DNA of 64,000 nucleotides from positions 1 through 64,000 of the forward strand of contig NZ_JOAP01000031.1 in assembly GCF_000720475.1 (NCBI RefSeq). The letters are read 5' to 3'. The translations under genes were made by a program, and so were the position numbers. The notes under the pieces were generated by a model, which searched no databases, was not told where the DNA came from, and saw only the letters and a list, made by a program, of their open reading frames with translations. This DNA is from Streptomyces aureocirculatus (GTDB lineage Bacteria > Actinomycetota > Actinomycetes > Streptomycetales > Streptomycetaceae). How positions within the stretch are numbered: position 1 is the first letter of the stretch; each line of letters begins with the position of its first letter. Shown here in pieces: positions 34,708 through 43,153 of the stretch.

Positions 34708-34917
34708 ATGTCGAATCCACAGCAGCCTGAGCTGCGGCGCAGCGGAAAGGGCGGGGCCACCCCGCAGGAGAGCGGGAACACCAAGGCTTCGCAGTTGCGG
34801 ACGCCGAAGGGCAAGAGCGATGCGGCGCACGGCACCGACCGCGGTGCCAAGGGTGGCGGAAAGGGCGGTGGAAAGGGTGGCGGAACGCCCCCTGAGCAGG
34901 CCCCCGAGCACCCGTGA
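34708..34917 (+). CDS. Small Lys/Gly-rich hypothetical protein
   Basis: A 69-residue, highly hydrophilic protein beginning MSNPQQPELRRSGKGG, with repeated GGGKGGGKGGG near the end and no hydrophobic core, so probably intrinsically disordered. AAGGAG lies upstream of the ATG. It is transcribed away from the catalase and may share stress control. It is a short, unannotated-type protein with no recognised family. Confidence 0.6.
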   Translation: MSNPQQPELRRSGKGGATPQESGNTKASQLRTPKGKSDAAHGTDRGAKGGGKGGGKGGGTPPEQAPEHP

Positions 34918-35019
34918 ACGCGGCTGCGCCGCTCCAGTCGTACAAAGCACACAGACGCTGAAGCTGAAAGGTTCCGAATTCCCGTCGGCGGAATATCTGC
35001 ATGAGCTCGGGAGGCGTAC

Positions 35020-35415
35020 ATGACTGGCTATTTTTCGACCGGGGGCGGGTACACCAGCCATATGAACAGCATGGAAATCGCAGCCTCGCACGGCGCGCAT
35101 CTGCTGATGTGGATTGCCGGTCTCGCCGTGGTCGGCGTTCTTCTCGGTGCTTTCTTCTGGGGGCGCCGTGCGCAGGCTCGGGAAACCCGTAAGCCGCGAC
35201 CGGAGGACCAGCCCCATATGCCGGAGGGCGGCCCCGTACGGGAAGAGCGGGAATACCGCGACCCGGACGAAATGCCGCACGACGGCCACCGGCTCCTGCC
35301 GCACGAGATCCACGGCGGGTACGGCAGTTCCAGCACGCACCCCAGCCCCTCGCAGGACCCCGACGACCATAAGAAGGGGCGCGGCAGCAGCTTCGGCGGC
35401 GGCGGTCTCGGATAA
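35020..35415 (+). CDS. DUF6479-like small membrane protein
   Basis: A 131-residue protein with one membrane span (LLMWIAGLAVVGVLLGAFFWG, about residues 28-48) followed by a basic stop-transfer stretch and a long hydrophilic tail rich in Pro, Asp, His and Gly. The tail contains the DEMPHDGHRLLPHE motif that I associate with DUF6479. ATG 35020 has GGGAGG upstream. Function is unknown. Confidence 0.65.
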   Translation: MTGYFSTGGGYTSHMNSMEIAASHGAHLLMWIAGLAVVGVLLGAFFWGRRAQARETRKPRPEDQPHMPEGGPVREEREYRDPDEMPHDGHRLLPHEIHGGYGSSSTHPSPSQDPDDHKKGRGSSFGGGGLG

Positions 35416-35517
35416 CCGTCCGACGCCACCCAAGGAAGGCCGCCCGGCAACGCCACGAAGGCCGGTCGCCCAGTAAAGCCACCGCAGGACGGTCGCCCAG
35501 CAAAGGACGGGAGCCCG

Positions 35518-35931
35518 ATGACCGAGTACGAACGTTCGCGCACCATGCCCGCGCAGCCCGAGCAGGTCTTCGACCAGGCCGCCAACGTCGACCAACTGGA
35601 GACCTGGCTGCCGGAGGCCCTGCACGTGCGGCCCGGAGAACCGCCCGCGGTCACCGTGCACGAGGACCGCACCGACGAGGACATGTCCGCCGTGCTGCGG
35701 GCGCGGCGCGAGCAGATGCGGCTCGAATGGGGCACCCGCGACCAGGGCAGCTACACCGGCTGGCTCCAGGTCGCGGGGATGGACGGCGGCGTCAGCGAGG
35801 TGACCGTGCACCTGTCGTTCTTCGACGACAGCCACGACCCGGGCGAGAAGGCCGTGAACGACGCCCTGGACACCAGTCTCCAGCGCCTTGAGGAGCAAGT
35901 GCGACTGCGTGTCGACAACGCGGCCGGCTGA
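35518..35931 (+). CDS. SRPBCC family protein
   Basis: A 137-residue single-domain protein starting MTEYERSRTMPAQPEQVFDQ, the usual first strand and helix of the START/Bet v1 fold. It ends with a long amphipathic helix (DALDTSLQRLEEQVRLRVD) over the cavity. It would bind a small hydrophobic ligand; none is predicted. GGAG lies upstream of the ATG. Small stress-type genes surround it. Confidence 0.75.
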   Translation: MTEYERSRTMPAQPEQVFDQAANVDQLETWLPEALHVRPGEPPAVTVHEDRTDEDMSAVLRARREQMRLEWGTRDQGSYTGWLQVAGMDGGVSEVTVHLSFFDDSHDPGEKAVNDALDTSLQRLEEQVRLRVDNAAG

Positions 35932-36198
35932 GCACCGGGGCAGGTGCCGCACACCGGTCCCGGGTGCCGGGAAGACGGTCCTGCGCGCACGGGCACACCT
36001 TCCCGGCAGGCCCGACCGGCGTTCCGGCGTGCCCGACCGGCATTGTCGAAGTCGTCACGCGCACGCCCGCCCGTCGATACGCTGCCCGGTGAGACAGTGC
36101 GCCGTCAACGACCGCCTTGCGCAGCGGACTCGTGGTGCGCAGCGGATGTTGTGGTGCGTCGGTGGCGCACGCAGGGCACGGGGGAAGCGGGACGAACC

Positions 36199-36510
36199 AT
36201 GGTCCAGGTCAGAGTCGAAACCGTCGCCCTCGACGCCGTCGGCACCCGGCAGATCGCCTCCAGGTCCCGTGCGACGGCACTGCTCGACGGCCGCGCCGCC
36301 GAGCTGGAGGAGGCCATCGTGCAGGCGTCGGCCATCGCCCAGGACTCCCTGGCCCAGGTGCCCGAGCGGAGCGGCTGGCAGGTGTCCGGCATGCAGGTCA
36401 CCTTCGGTCTGACCCTGGCCGCCGAGGCCGGAGTCATCCTCTCCAAAGCCTCCGCGGAGGCCTCCTTCGAGGTCACCCTCACCGTGGAGCGGACAGCGGA
36501 CGCCCCGTGA
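36199..36510 (+). CDS. Trypsin-co-occurring domain protein (Trypco1 / CU044_2847-type)
   Basis: A 103-residue protein. The C-terminal half, FGLTLAAEAGVILSKASAEA followed by SFEVTLTVER, matches the conserved core of the CU044_2847 family (Trypco1 domain). This domain is known from its association with trypsin-like proteases in actinobacterial conflict systems. The rest is one long helix (ATALLDGRAAELEEAIVQAS). Its stop overlaps the protease start (GTGA). It is probably an adaptor or regulatory subunit for the protease; the mechanism is unknown. Confidence 0.85.
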   Translation: MVQVRVETVALDAVGTRQIASRSRATALLDGRAAELEEAIVQASAIAQDSLAQVPERSGWQVSGMQVTFGLTLAAEAGVILSKASAEASFEVTLTVERTADAP

Positions 36511-37403
36511 CCTGCTGCGGACCGTACTGGGTCGACCTGCACCGGGCCGGACAGCGGCTCGGCGGCGGTTTCCTGCTGACCAACTGGCTCGTGCTCACGG
36601 CCCTGCACTGTCTGCGCGGCCTGGTGCAGGTCGACGACCACGTCGACGTCGTCCTCGCCGACGGCCGCCGACTCGACGCCCACGTCAGCAGACTCGACCC
36701 GGAAGCGGACCTGGCGCTCATCGGCATCACGCCCCCGCAGCGCGCCACCCCCCGGATCCCGAACTCGGGGCCCGCCCGGATCGGCGGCCGCTGGCGCGGA
36801 CCGTACCGCCCCGCCGCCAACGAAGTGGAACTCAGCGGGCGCATCGACACCCGGGCGGCCTCCTACCTGTCCGAGGGCGGCGGCACCATCGAGGCGCTGC
36901 AGTTGTCCGCCGACCAGTTCCTCGGTGACTACTCGGGCTACTCGGGCGGCCCTGTGGAGGACACCACGTCCTGCGACAACCACACCCCCGAGCACACCGC
37001 GGACAAGCAGCACCCCGTGGTGGTCGGCATCCTCCTGGAGCAGGCGCCGGACCGGATCGCAGCCGACCGCGCGGCCAACGTCCTGTTCGCGGCCACCATC
37101 GCGGAGGCGATGCGCCGGTTCAACCACCTGGGCGTCGCCCACCTCGTCGACGTGCTCCGCCCGCCCGCGGAGGCGCGGACCGCCACCGAGGACACCGAGC
37201 CGCCACCGGCCCCGCGGGGCGCCACCGCCGTAGTGGCCGGAGCACCGCCCAACCCGATGGTCGCCGCGGCCGACGCGTTGCTGGAGGAAATCGACGCGGA
37301 GGCCGCCCGAGGCATCATGAACGCGGCCCAGACCGCGGACCTCCGGTTCCAGGTCTGGCGGCACAAGATCAGTGCCACGTTCGGCGAGGACGGTGCGCCA
37401 TGA
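36507..37403 (+). CDS. Cytoplasmic trypsin-like serine protease
   Basis: A 298-residue protein with no signal peptide. The chymotrypsin fold starts almost at once: GGGFLLTNWLVLTALHC with His34, Asp68 in EADLALIG and Ser146 in GYSGGPV form a complete triad. After the protease domain (to about residue 210) a Pro-rich linker leads to a helical C-terminal extension (AADALLEEIDAEAARGIMNA) that could be an association domain. The gene overlaps both neighbours by 4 bp. In related systems such proteases are thought to cleave or activate a partner effector. Confidence 0.9.
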   Translation: MTCCGPYWVDLHRAGQRLGGGFLLTNWLVLTALHCLRGLVQVDDHVDVVLADGRRLDAHVSRLDPEADLALIGITPPQRATPRIPNSGPARIGGRWRGPYRPAANEVELSGRIDTRAASYLSEGGGTIEALQLSADQFLGDYSGYSGGPVEDTTSCDNHTPEHTADKQHPVVVGILLEQAPDRIAADRAANVLFAATIAEAMRRFNHLGVAHLVDVLRPPAEARTATEDTEPPPAPRGATAVVAGAPPNPMVAAADALLEEIDAEAARGIMNAAQTADLRFQVWRHKISATFGEDGAP

Positions 37404-40400
37404 CCGGGCAACGCCGCACCACTCGGCGGAGCAGGGTCGGGCGGCTCTGGCGAACCGCCCTGTCCCTGGCGCGGGCGTCGGTGGACGGCGCCCCCGAGGC
37501 GCAGGCCGGGCTCCTCGCCGCCGTGTCCCTGCTGCGCCGCTCCCCCGCCGTCCTGCGCCGGGGCACCGCCGCCCGTGACCTCGCGGCCCTGACCTCGCAC
37601 CTCGACGCGCTCGGCCTGCACGCGACCGTGCAGGTGCTCCTCGACGAGCTGGCCGCGGGAGTCCTCAGCGGCACCTTGGAGGTGAGCGACGACGCCGCGT
37701 CCCGCAATCAGTTGGCCGTGACCTTCGCCGGGCGTGGGCGGCTCACGGCGGCGGCACACCTCCTCGCGCGACCGTCGTCGCCGCCCGGCAGCGCCGAGGA
37801 CACCGCGCTGCGGGCGCGCGCCCTGGCCAACACGGCCGCCGTCGCCCTGCGGCTCGGCGACTTCGCGGAGGCGACGCGCCACGCACGCGAGGCACTCGAC
37901 GCGCTCCCCGCGGACACCGCCCCCGGGAGCCGCATCGACGTACGGCTGCTCGCTTTGGCCGTCCGCACGGCGGCGGTCCGCGCGGTGGCGGTCCGCGCGG
38001 TGGGCGAGGACGCGACGGCCGACGCCCTGCTCCCGGACCTCGACGCCGCCGTGCGCGAGGTGGTGCGCCAGCGCGGCAGCGACCACCCCTCGTCCCTCTC
38101 GGCCCTGGTGACACTGGCCTCCGCCGAGTCCGCGTCGGCCGGCGCCGCGGGTGATCGCGAGCGCCAGGAACGGGCCACGGACGTCCTTGCCATCGCGGCA
38201 CAGAAGGCCTCGGCCCTCATGGGCCCCGAACACCCGCAGGCGGTCTCCGCGACGCTGGCACACGCGACCGCCGAGTACGAGACCGCGGCGGGCTCCGGAT
38301 CCCCGCAACGCCTGGGCAACGCCGAGGCGTTGATGGTGGCGGCCGCCGAGCGGGCGGGAGCGCTGCTGCGGGAGACCGGCGGAGCCGTGCCGCGCCCGGG
38401 CCCCGCCGGCGGGCGTTCCGGCGCTCGCGAAGCCACCACCCCCGCACGGCACGGTTCCACGGCGGCCCCGCACGGCGCGAGCGAGCCCACCGAAGCCGAA
38501 CTCGCCCTGACCCGCGACCAAGTGCGCGAAGCAGTCGGCCTGCTCCCCTCCCACGCCCCGAGAACACCTGTACTCCTGGGCCTCCTCGGTGAGCTGAGCC
38601 TCGCCGACCACATCCACGGCGAGGGCGCGCCGAACGACCTCCGCGAGGCCGCCACCGCCTTCGACGAGGCGTTCCGCGCCCCCGCGGACTCCACATCCTG
38701 GCACCGCTGGCGCATCCTCCACGGCTACGCGCAGGTACTGCGGTACGAGACGCGGGGCCGGGCCGAGATCACCCCGGCCATCGACGCTCTCCGTCTCGGC
38801 CATGCCCTCGACGTCCAAAGCGCTCTCCGTCTCCGCAACGCCCACGACTTCCGCGACGCCCTCGACGCCCTCGGCTCCCTCGACGAAGCCGTGAAGCTGC
38901 TCACCACCGGCCTCGCGAAGCTGCCCCCGGGCCGCGACGACCTGCGCACGCTCGCAGTCCTGCTCCTCGCCCACTGTTCACTGCGGCGGTACGAGACGTG
39001 CCGCGCGCACCCGGGCCGGTACCCCGCGCTCCGTCTTCCGGCACTGCTCGACGAGACCGTGGCCCGCCACGTCACGGCGACGGCCGTCGTGCCGCCCCGT
39101 ACACCGGAAGCGACCGCCCTCGTGGAGACGCTCGCCCGGCTCCATCTGGAGCGCCTGCTGCTCGGCGCGGCGACGGGCTCCTCCACGGACCCCGCGACGG
39201 ACCCCGCGTACTCCGACAGCGTCTCGTCGGAGACCACATGGGAATCCCTCGCGGCCAGAACGTACGGGCAGGCGCTGGTCTGGCGGGAAACACGCGACGA
39301 GGACCGTGCCGCCGCGGTCGAGGCCACGCTCCGCACGGTCCTGGCCGCCCCAGACGCCCTGGACCGGCTCCCGCGCGGCGCCCTGCGTGCCTTCGCGTGG
39401 CTTCTCCACCACCGCGGCAGTGAGCGCTCGGACACCACGGCGCTCAGTCTGGCTCTCACCCTTCTGCGGCACGCCGGGCGTGCCTCGGCGGAGGCGCGGG
39501 CCGATGCCGTGAGCCGCTCGTGGCTCGACGGCCTCAGCCGGTTGGCCCCCGGCCCGCCGCCCCCCGACCACCTGTCCACCGACCGGCGCCGTCAGCTCTC
39601 GCAACGCGTCACATGGGGTCCCGGCCCCGAGCCCCCCGCCCCCGAAGAGTTCCCCGACTGGTTCGCCCTGGCCGCCGATTCCGTCGAGCTCACGGCGTTC
39701 GAGACCGACCGTGCCGCCGACAGCTCCTGGCAGGTGCCCGGTCACGCACGGCTCGCCGCGGCTCATGAAGCCGTGCTGGAAGCCCGCTGGTGCATGCGCC
39801 GCGGCGACCTGGCGACGACGGACCACTACCTCGCCGAGGCGGCCGGCATCCACGCGACATTCGACTCCGACCATCCGGCGCGCCTCGAGACATGGATGCT
39901 CCTGAGCCGCACCCACCTCCTGCGTGACTCCCTCGCCCGCCACAGGGGCGATTCCCCCGGGGCACATCCGGTCCCACCGCCGACCCCGGCCCAGATCCGC
40001 CACGAAGCCGCGCGTCTGTCCGGCGACCGGCGCACCCGGCTGCTCGGTGAGGCCGGGGTCAGTCTCCTGCTCAGCGGCGGCGAGACCCGGCGCTCCGAGG
40101 CCACGAGCCTGCTGCGGGAGGCGTACGAGGTCCTCGACGCCGACCACCAGGGATTCCTGCGCTACTCCTACTACCTGGGGGCCGCCGAGTGTTTCCACGT
40201 CGCGCCGGGCTCCGGGCGGCACACCCGCGAGGCACAACTGGCCAGCGGTATCCAGGTCCTGGAGCGTGCGGCCACGGTCGCCGAGGGCACGGACCGGCAC
40301 GGCTGGGGCAACATCGCCTTCGCGCTGGCCCGCGCCTACCGTGCGCGTGACGCGGCCTTGCGCGAAGACCGGTCGTCGAGCCTGCGCACGGGGCTCCGCG

Positions 40401-41641
40401 CGGCCCGGGCCATGGCGGCCGCCGCACCGGCGGCCGGTGCAGGACCCGGCCGCGAGGCCGGGGACCATCTGACCGCCGGGCACCCCGCGTCGGCCGCCCG
40501 CGAAGTCGCCACCTGGTGTTACGAGGACGGCGCACTCGACACGCTCGTCCACGCCCTGGAGCTGTGGCGCGCCACCTCGCTGCCCGGGGCGCCGCCGGGC
40601 ACACCACCGCAGTTGGCGGAGATCGGCCGGGCCCTGACCGCGTCGGGCAGGGACGCGCTGGTGTATCTGGTACCGGCGTCGGACTCCGCTGCCGGTCTCG
40701 CCCTCGTCGTCACCGACTCCGCCCGTACGTACGCGATTCCGCTGCCCGACCTCATCGACGACACGGGCCCAGTGCCCGCGTACCTGCGCGACCCGTCGTC
40801 GCTCCCCGATCTGTGCGCCTGGGCGGCGCGGGCCGCGATGAGCCCGCTCCTCACCACACTGGCCGACGCCCGCGCCGGGGGCCTGCCGCGGCTCGTCCTC
40901 GTGCCGCTCGGCCGTCTCGGCGCCGTACCCTGGCACGCCGCGTGCCGACACGACACGCGCGACGGCGGCGAACGGCGCCAGTATGCTCTGGAGCACGCGG
41001 AGTTCACGTACGCGGTGTCCGCGCGAGCGCTGTGCGACGAGGTGCGCGGCGGCCGCGTACCGAGGAGGCGCGTGCCGCTCGACGCGGCTCCGGCGGTGGC
41101 GTACGGACCGCAGGACGCGCTGCGCCGGCTGCGTGCCGTTCCACCGGCCGACGGCGGTGTCCTGACGCTGGCCGGGCCCGCGCACTACCGCGACGGCAGG
41201 GGCGGCCCGGAGCTCACGCTGCCCGGGGGCCCGCTGCGCCTCGCGTCCGTCGCCGAGGCGTTGCGGCGGCGGCGACTTGGCGAGCCCGCCACCGTCCTGG
41301 TCACCGACTGCCAGGGCGACGGCCTGGTCCGCGACGACGAGGCGGCGCTGCGCCTGTCCGCCGCACTGCAATGGGCGGGAGCGTGTACGGTGGTCGCCCC
41401 CCTGTGGCCGGTGCGCGACAGCGCGACCTCCGCGCTCCTGTCCCTGACCCATCACTTCCTGCGCACCGGGGGCACCACACCCGCCACGGCCCTGCGGACC
41501 GCCCAGATGTGGATGCTGGACTCCCACCGCCGGCTGCCGTCCGACCTGCGCCCGGGAGTGGCGGACGCGGTGCGGCACCTGCCCCCGGGCCGTCCCGTCG
41601 ATCCGGTCGACTGGGCCGCGTACGTCTGCTTCGGGACCTGA
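37400..41641 (+). CDS. Giant TPR-CHAT domain protein (caspase-like protease effector)
   Basis: A 1413-residue protein. Residues 1 to about 1050 are nearly all helical, with TPR-like repeats (RARALANTAAVALRLGDFAE, PNDLREAATAFDEAFRAP). The C-terminal about 330 residues form a CHAT (caspase HetF-associated) domain, with LVLVPLGRLGAVPWHAAC, a His candidate at residue 1262 (GPAHYRDG), the Cys candidate at 1304 (VLVTDCQGDG, where most members have LSACETG) and VAPLWPVRDSAT. It is probably a cysteine protease whose TPR region senses or recruits a partner. ATG 37400 overlaps the trypsin stop (ATGA), completing a three-gene operon. No transmembrane segment is evident. Confidence 0.9.
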   Translation: MTGQRRTTRRSRVGRLWRTALSLARASVDGAPEAQAGLLAAVSLLRRSPAVLRRGTAARDLAALTSHLDALGLHATVQVLLDELAAGVLSGTLEVSDDAASRNQLAVTFAGRGRLTAAAHLLARPSSPPGSAEDTALRARALANTAAVALRLGDFAEATRHAREALDALPADTAPGSRIDVRLLALAVRTAAVRAVAVRAVGEDATADALLPDLDAAVREVVRQRGSDHPSSLSALVTLASAESASAGAAGDRERQERATDVLAIAAQKASALMGPEHPQAVSATLAHATAEYETAAGSGSPQRLGNAEALMVAAAERAGALLRETGGAVPRPGPAGGRSGAREATTPARHGSTAAPHGASEPTEAELALTRDQVREAVGLLPSHAPRTPVLLGLLGELSLADHIHGEGAPNDLREAATAFDEAFRAPADSTSWHRWRILHGYAQVLRYETRGRAEITPAIDALRLGHALDVQSALRLRNAHDFRDALDALGSLDEAVKLLTTGLAKLPPGRDDLRTLAVLLLAHCSLRRYETCRAHPGRYPALRLPALLDETVARHVTATAVVPPRTPEATALVETLARLHLERLLLGAATGSSTDPATDPAYSDSVSSETTWESLAARTYGQALVWRETRDEDRAAAVEATLRTVLAAPDALDRLPRGALRAFAWLLHHRGSERSDTTALSLALTLLRHAGRASAEARADAVSRSWLDGLSRLAPGPPPPDHLSTDRRRQLSQRVTWGPGPEPPAPEEFPDWFALAADSVELTAFETDRAADSSWQVPGHARLAAAHEAVLEARWCMRRGDLATTDHYLAEAAGIHATFDSDHPARLETWMLLSRTHLLRDSLARHRGDSPGAHPVPPPTPAQIRHEAARLSGDRRTRLLGEAGVSLLLSGGETRRSEATSLLREAYEVLDADHQGFLRYSYYLGAAECFHVAPGSGRHTREAQLASGIQVLERAATVAEGTDRHGWGNIAFALARAYRARDAALREDRSSSLRTGLRAARAMAAAAPAAGAGPGREAGDHLTAGHPASAAREVATWCYEDGALDTLVHALELWRATSLPGAPPGTPPQLAEIGRALTASGRDALVYLVPASDSAAGLALVVTDSARTYAIPLPDLIDDTGPVPAYLRDPSSLPDLCAWAARAAMSPLLTTLADARAGGLPRLVLVPLGRLGAVPWHAACRHDTRDGGERRQYALEHAEFTYAVSARALCDEVRGGRVPRRRVPLDAAPAVAYGPQDALRRLRAVPPADGGVLTLAGPAHYRDGRGGPELTLPGGPLRLASVAEALRRRRLGEPATVLVTDCQGDGLVRDDEAALRLSAALQWAGACTVVAPLWPVRDSATSALLSLTHHFLRTGGTTPATALRTAQMWMLDSHRRLPSDLRPGVADAVRHLPPGRPVDPVDWAAYVCFGT

Positions 41642-41653
41642 CCGCCGAGTCGA

Positions 41654-42388
41654 TCAGCCCTGCGCGGTGGGGCGTACCACGATGTCGCCCACGTCGACGT
41701 TGGCGGGCTGTTCGACGGCGAAGGCGATGGCGCGGGCGATGGCGTCCGGCGGGATCGCGATCTCGCCCATCCGGTCCTGGGTCTGGGCCCTGATCTCCGG
41801 GGCCATGGAGTTCGCGAACTCGGAGCGGGTGACGCCGGGCGAGACGACCGTCACGCGCAGGCTGTCGCCGGCTTCCTGGCGCAGGCCTTCGGAGAGCGTA
41901 CGCACGGCGTTCTTGGTGGCGGCGTACACCGCCTGGTTCGGCACGATGCGCAGTCCCGCGGTGGAGACGGTGTTGACGAAGTGTCCGAAGCCCTGGCGCC
42001 GGAAGACGGGGAGGGCGGCGGCGATCCCGTACAGGACGCCCTTGAAGTTGACGTCGATCATCTCCTCCCAGTCCTCGACGCGCAGGTCGTCGAGCGGGGA
42101 GATCGGTCCGACGCCGGCGTTGTTCACCAGGACGTCGAGCCTGCCGAACCGTTCGCAGGCCAGATCGACGAGACCGGCCAGGTCGGCGCGGCGCTTGACG
42201 TCCGTGCGGACGAAGGCCGCCCGGCCGCCGGACTCCTCGATGCGGGCGGCGAGGGCCGCGAGACGCTCGGGGCGGCGGGCCCCGAGGACGACCTTGGCCC
42301 CGCGCTCGGCGAGCAGCAGTGCGGTGGCTTCACCGATCCCGCTGCTCGCGCCGGTGATGGCCACTACTTTGCCGTCGATTTCCGACAC
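41654..42388 (-). CDS. SDR family oxidoreductase
   Basis: A 244-residue classical short-chain dehydrogenase: cofactor motif TGASSGIG at residues 12-19, NNAG, catalytic Ser in VSTAG and YAATK. Arg residues after the second strand (GARRPERL) favour NADP. The substrate is unknown. The GTG start has GAGGA 5 nt upstream. It ends 12 bp from the convergent CHAT gene. Confidence 0.92.
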   Translation of the reverse strand: MSEIDGKVVAITGASSGIGEATALLLAERGAKVVLGARRPERLAALAARIEESGGRAAFVRTDVKRRADLAGLVDLACERFGRLDVLVNNAGVGPISPLDDLRVEDWEEMIDVNFKGVLYGIAAALPVFRRQGFGHFVNTVSTAGLRIVPNQAVYAATKNAVRTLSEGLRQEAGDSLRVTVVSPGVTRSEFANSMAPEIRAQTQDRMGEIAIPPDAIARAIAFAVEQPANVDVGDIVVRPTAQG

Positions 42389-42523
42389 GGTGTTCCTCGT
42401 TCCCCTGCGTGACGCGTGGCCGAGGCTTCACGTTGCCCGACGGCGCCGTCCTCTTGGATGCGGCGACTGTACGAGTTGGAGTCCGCTCGAAGGCAAGTGC
42501 GGCTGCTGCGCTGTTCCGGGGCC

Positions 42524-42541
42524 GCCCCGCAGGTGCGGGGC
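42524..42541 (-). terminator. Hairpin after the MmpS-like gene
   Basis: GCCCCGC-AGGT-GCGGGGC forms a 7-bp GC stem 11 bp downstream of the MmpS-like stop codon on the minus strand. Confidence 0.65.
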
Positions 42542-42552
42542 CACCCCGCGGT

Positions 42553-42969
42553 CTACTTGCCGATCGGTGAGATCGCGATGCAGCCGGCGATGACGTTCTC
42601 GCCGGAGGCCTCCTTGATGACCTTGCCCTTGTAGACCACCTTGCAGGTGAGGTCGGCGCCGGTCGGGTCCATCGAGATCGGGACGACGGTGGGCGGCATG
42701 ATGCCGCGCAGCGTCACCGTCTTCTTCCACGGCAGCTTCGGGTCGGCCTCCTTCTCCAGCTTCGGCTTGGTCGCGGAACCCTCACCGGCGGAGAACTCGA
42801 TCTCGTCGACATTCTTGCCGGAGACCTCGTAGGTCACCTCGTACTTCTCGTTGACGGCCTTGTCGACCGCGTCGACGGCCTTCTCCTCGGCCTCGGAGCA
42901 GGCGCCGAGGGTCAGCGCGAGTCCGGCGGCAGCGAGGGTGCACACGGCGGTGCGGATGCGTCTGTTCAT
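42553..42969 (-). CDS. MmpS-like lipoprotein
   Basis: A 138-residue lipoprotein: signal peptide with lipobox LGAC (Cys about 24), a charged helix (SEAEEKAVDAVDKAVNEKY), then a beta-sandwich resembling MmpS accessory proteins (VTYEVSGKNVDEIEFSAGEG, LPWKKTVTL, LTCKVVYKGKVIKE, GCIA). In mycobacteria MmpS proteins assist MmpL transporters; none is near here, so the role is open. The upstream DNA is AT-rich with a repeated GTAAAG.TCA motif that probably holds the promoter. Confidence 0.8.
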   Translation of the reverse strand: MNRRIRTAVCTLAAAGLALTLGACSEAEEKAVDAVDKAVNEKYEVTYEVSGKNVDEIEFSAGEGSATKPKLEKEADPKLPWKKTVTLRGIMPPTVVPISMDPTGADLTCKVVYKGKVIKEASGENVIAGCIAISPIGK

Positions 42970-43153
42970 GGCGGCAGACAACAGTAAAGGTCACGTAAAG
43001 TCAATTTGCCGCGTGCCATCGCCGCAGTTCAGGGGGTCCACAAGAGCGTGTAGACAAGAGCGTGTGTCGGCGGGGCTGTTGAATTTTTTTCGCTGTCACG
43101 GCACCCGGCGAATCCGTTAGTGCCCGTGGCCGCTCCTTGCCATACTTCTTTTC

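Noticed and set aside
38978..41578. Long minus-strand open frame opposite the CHAT gene
   Set aside because: Antisense shadow of the CHAT protein; no ribosome site and low-complexity translation.
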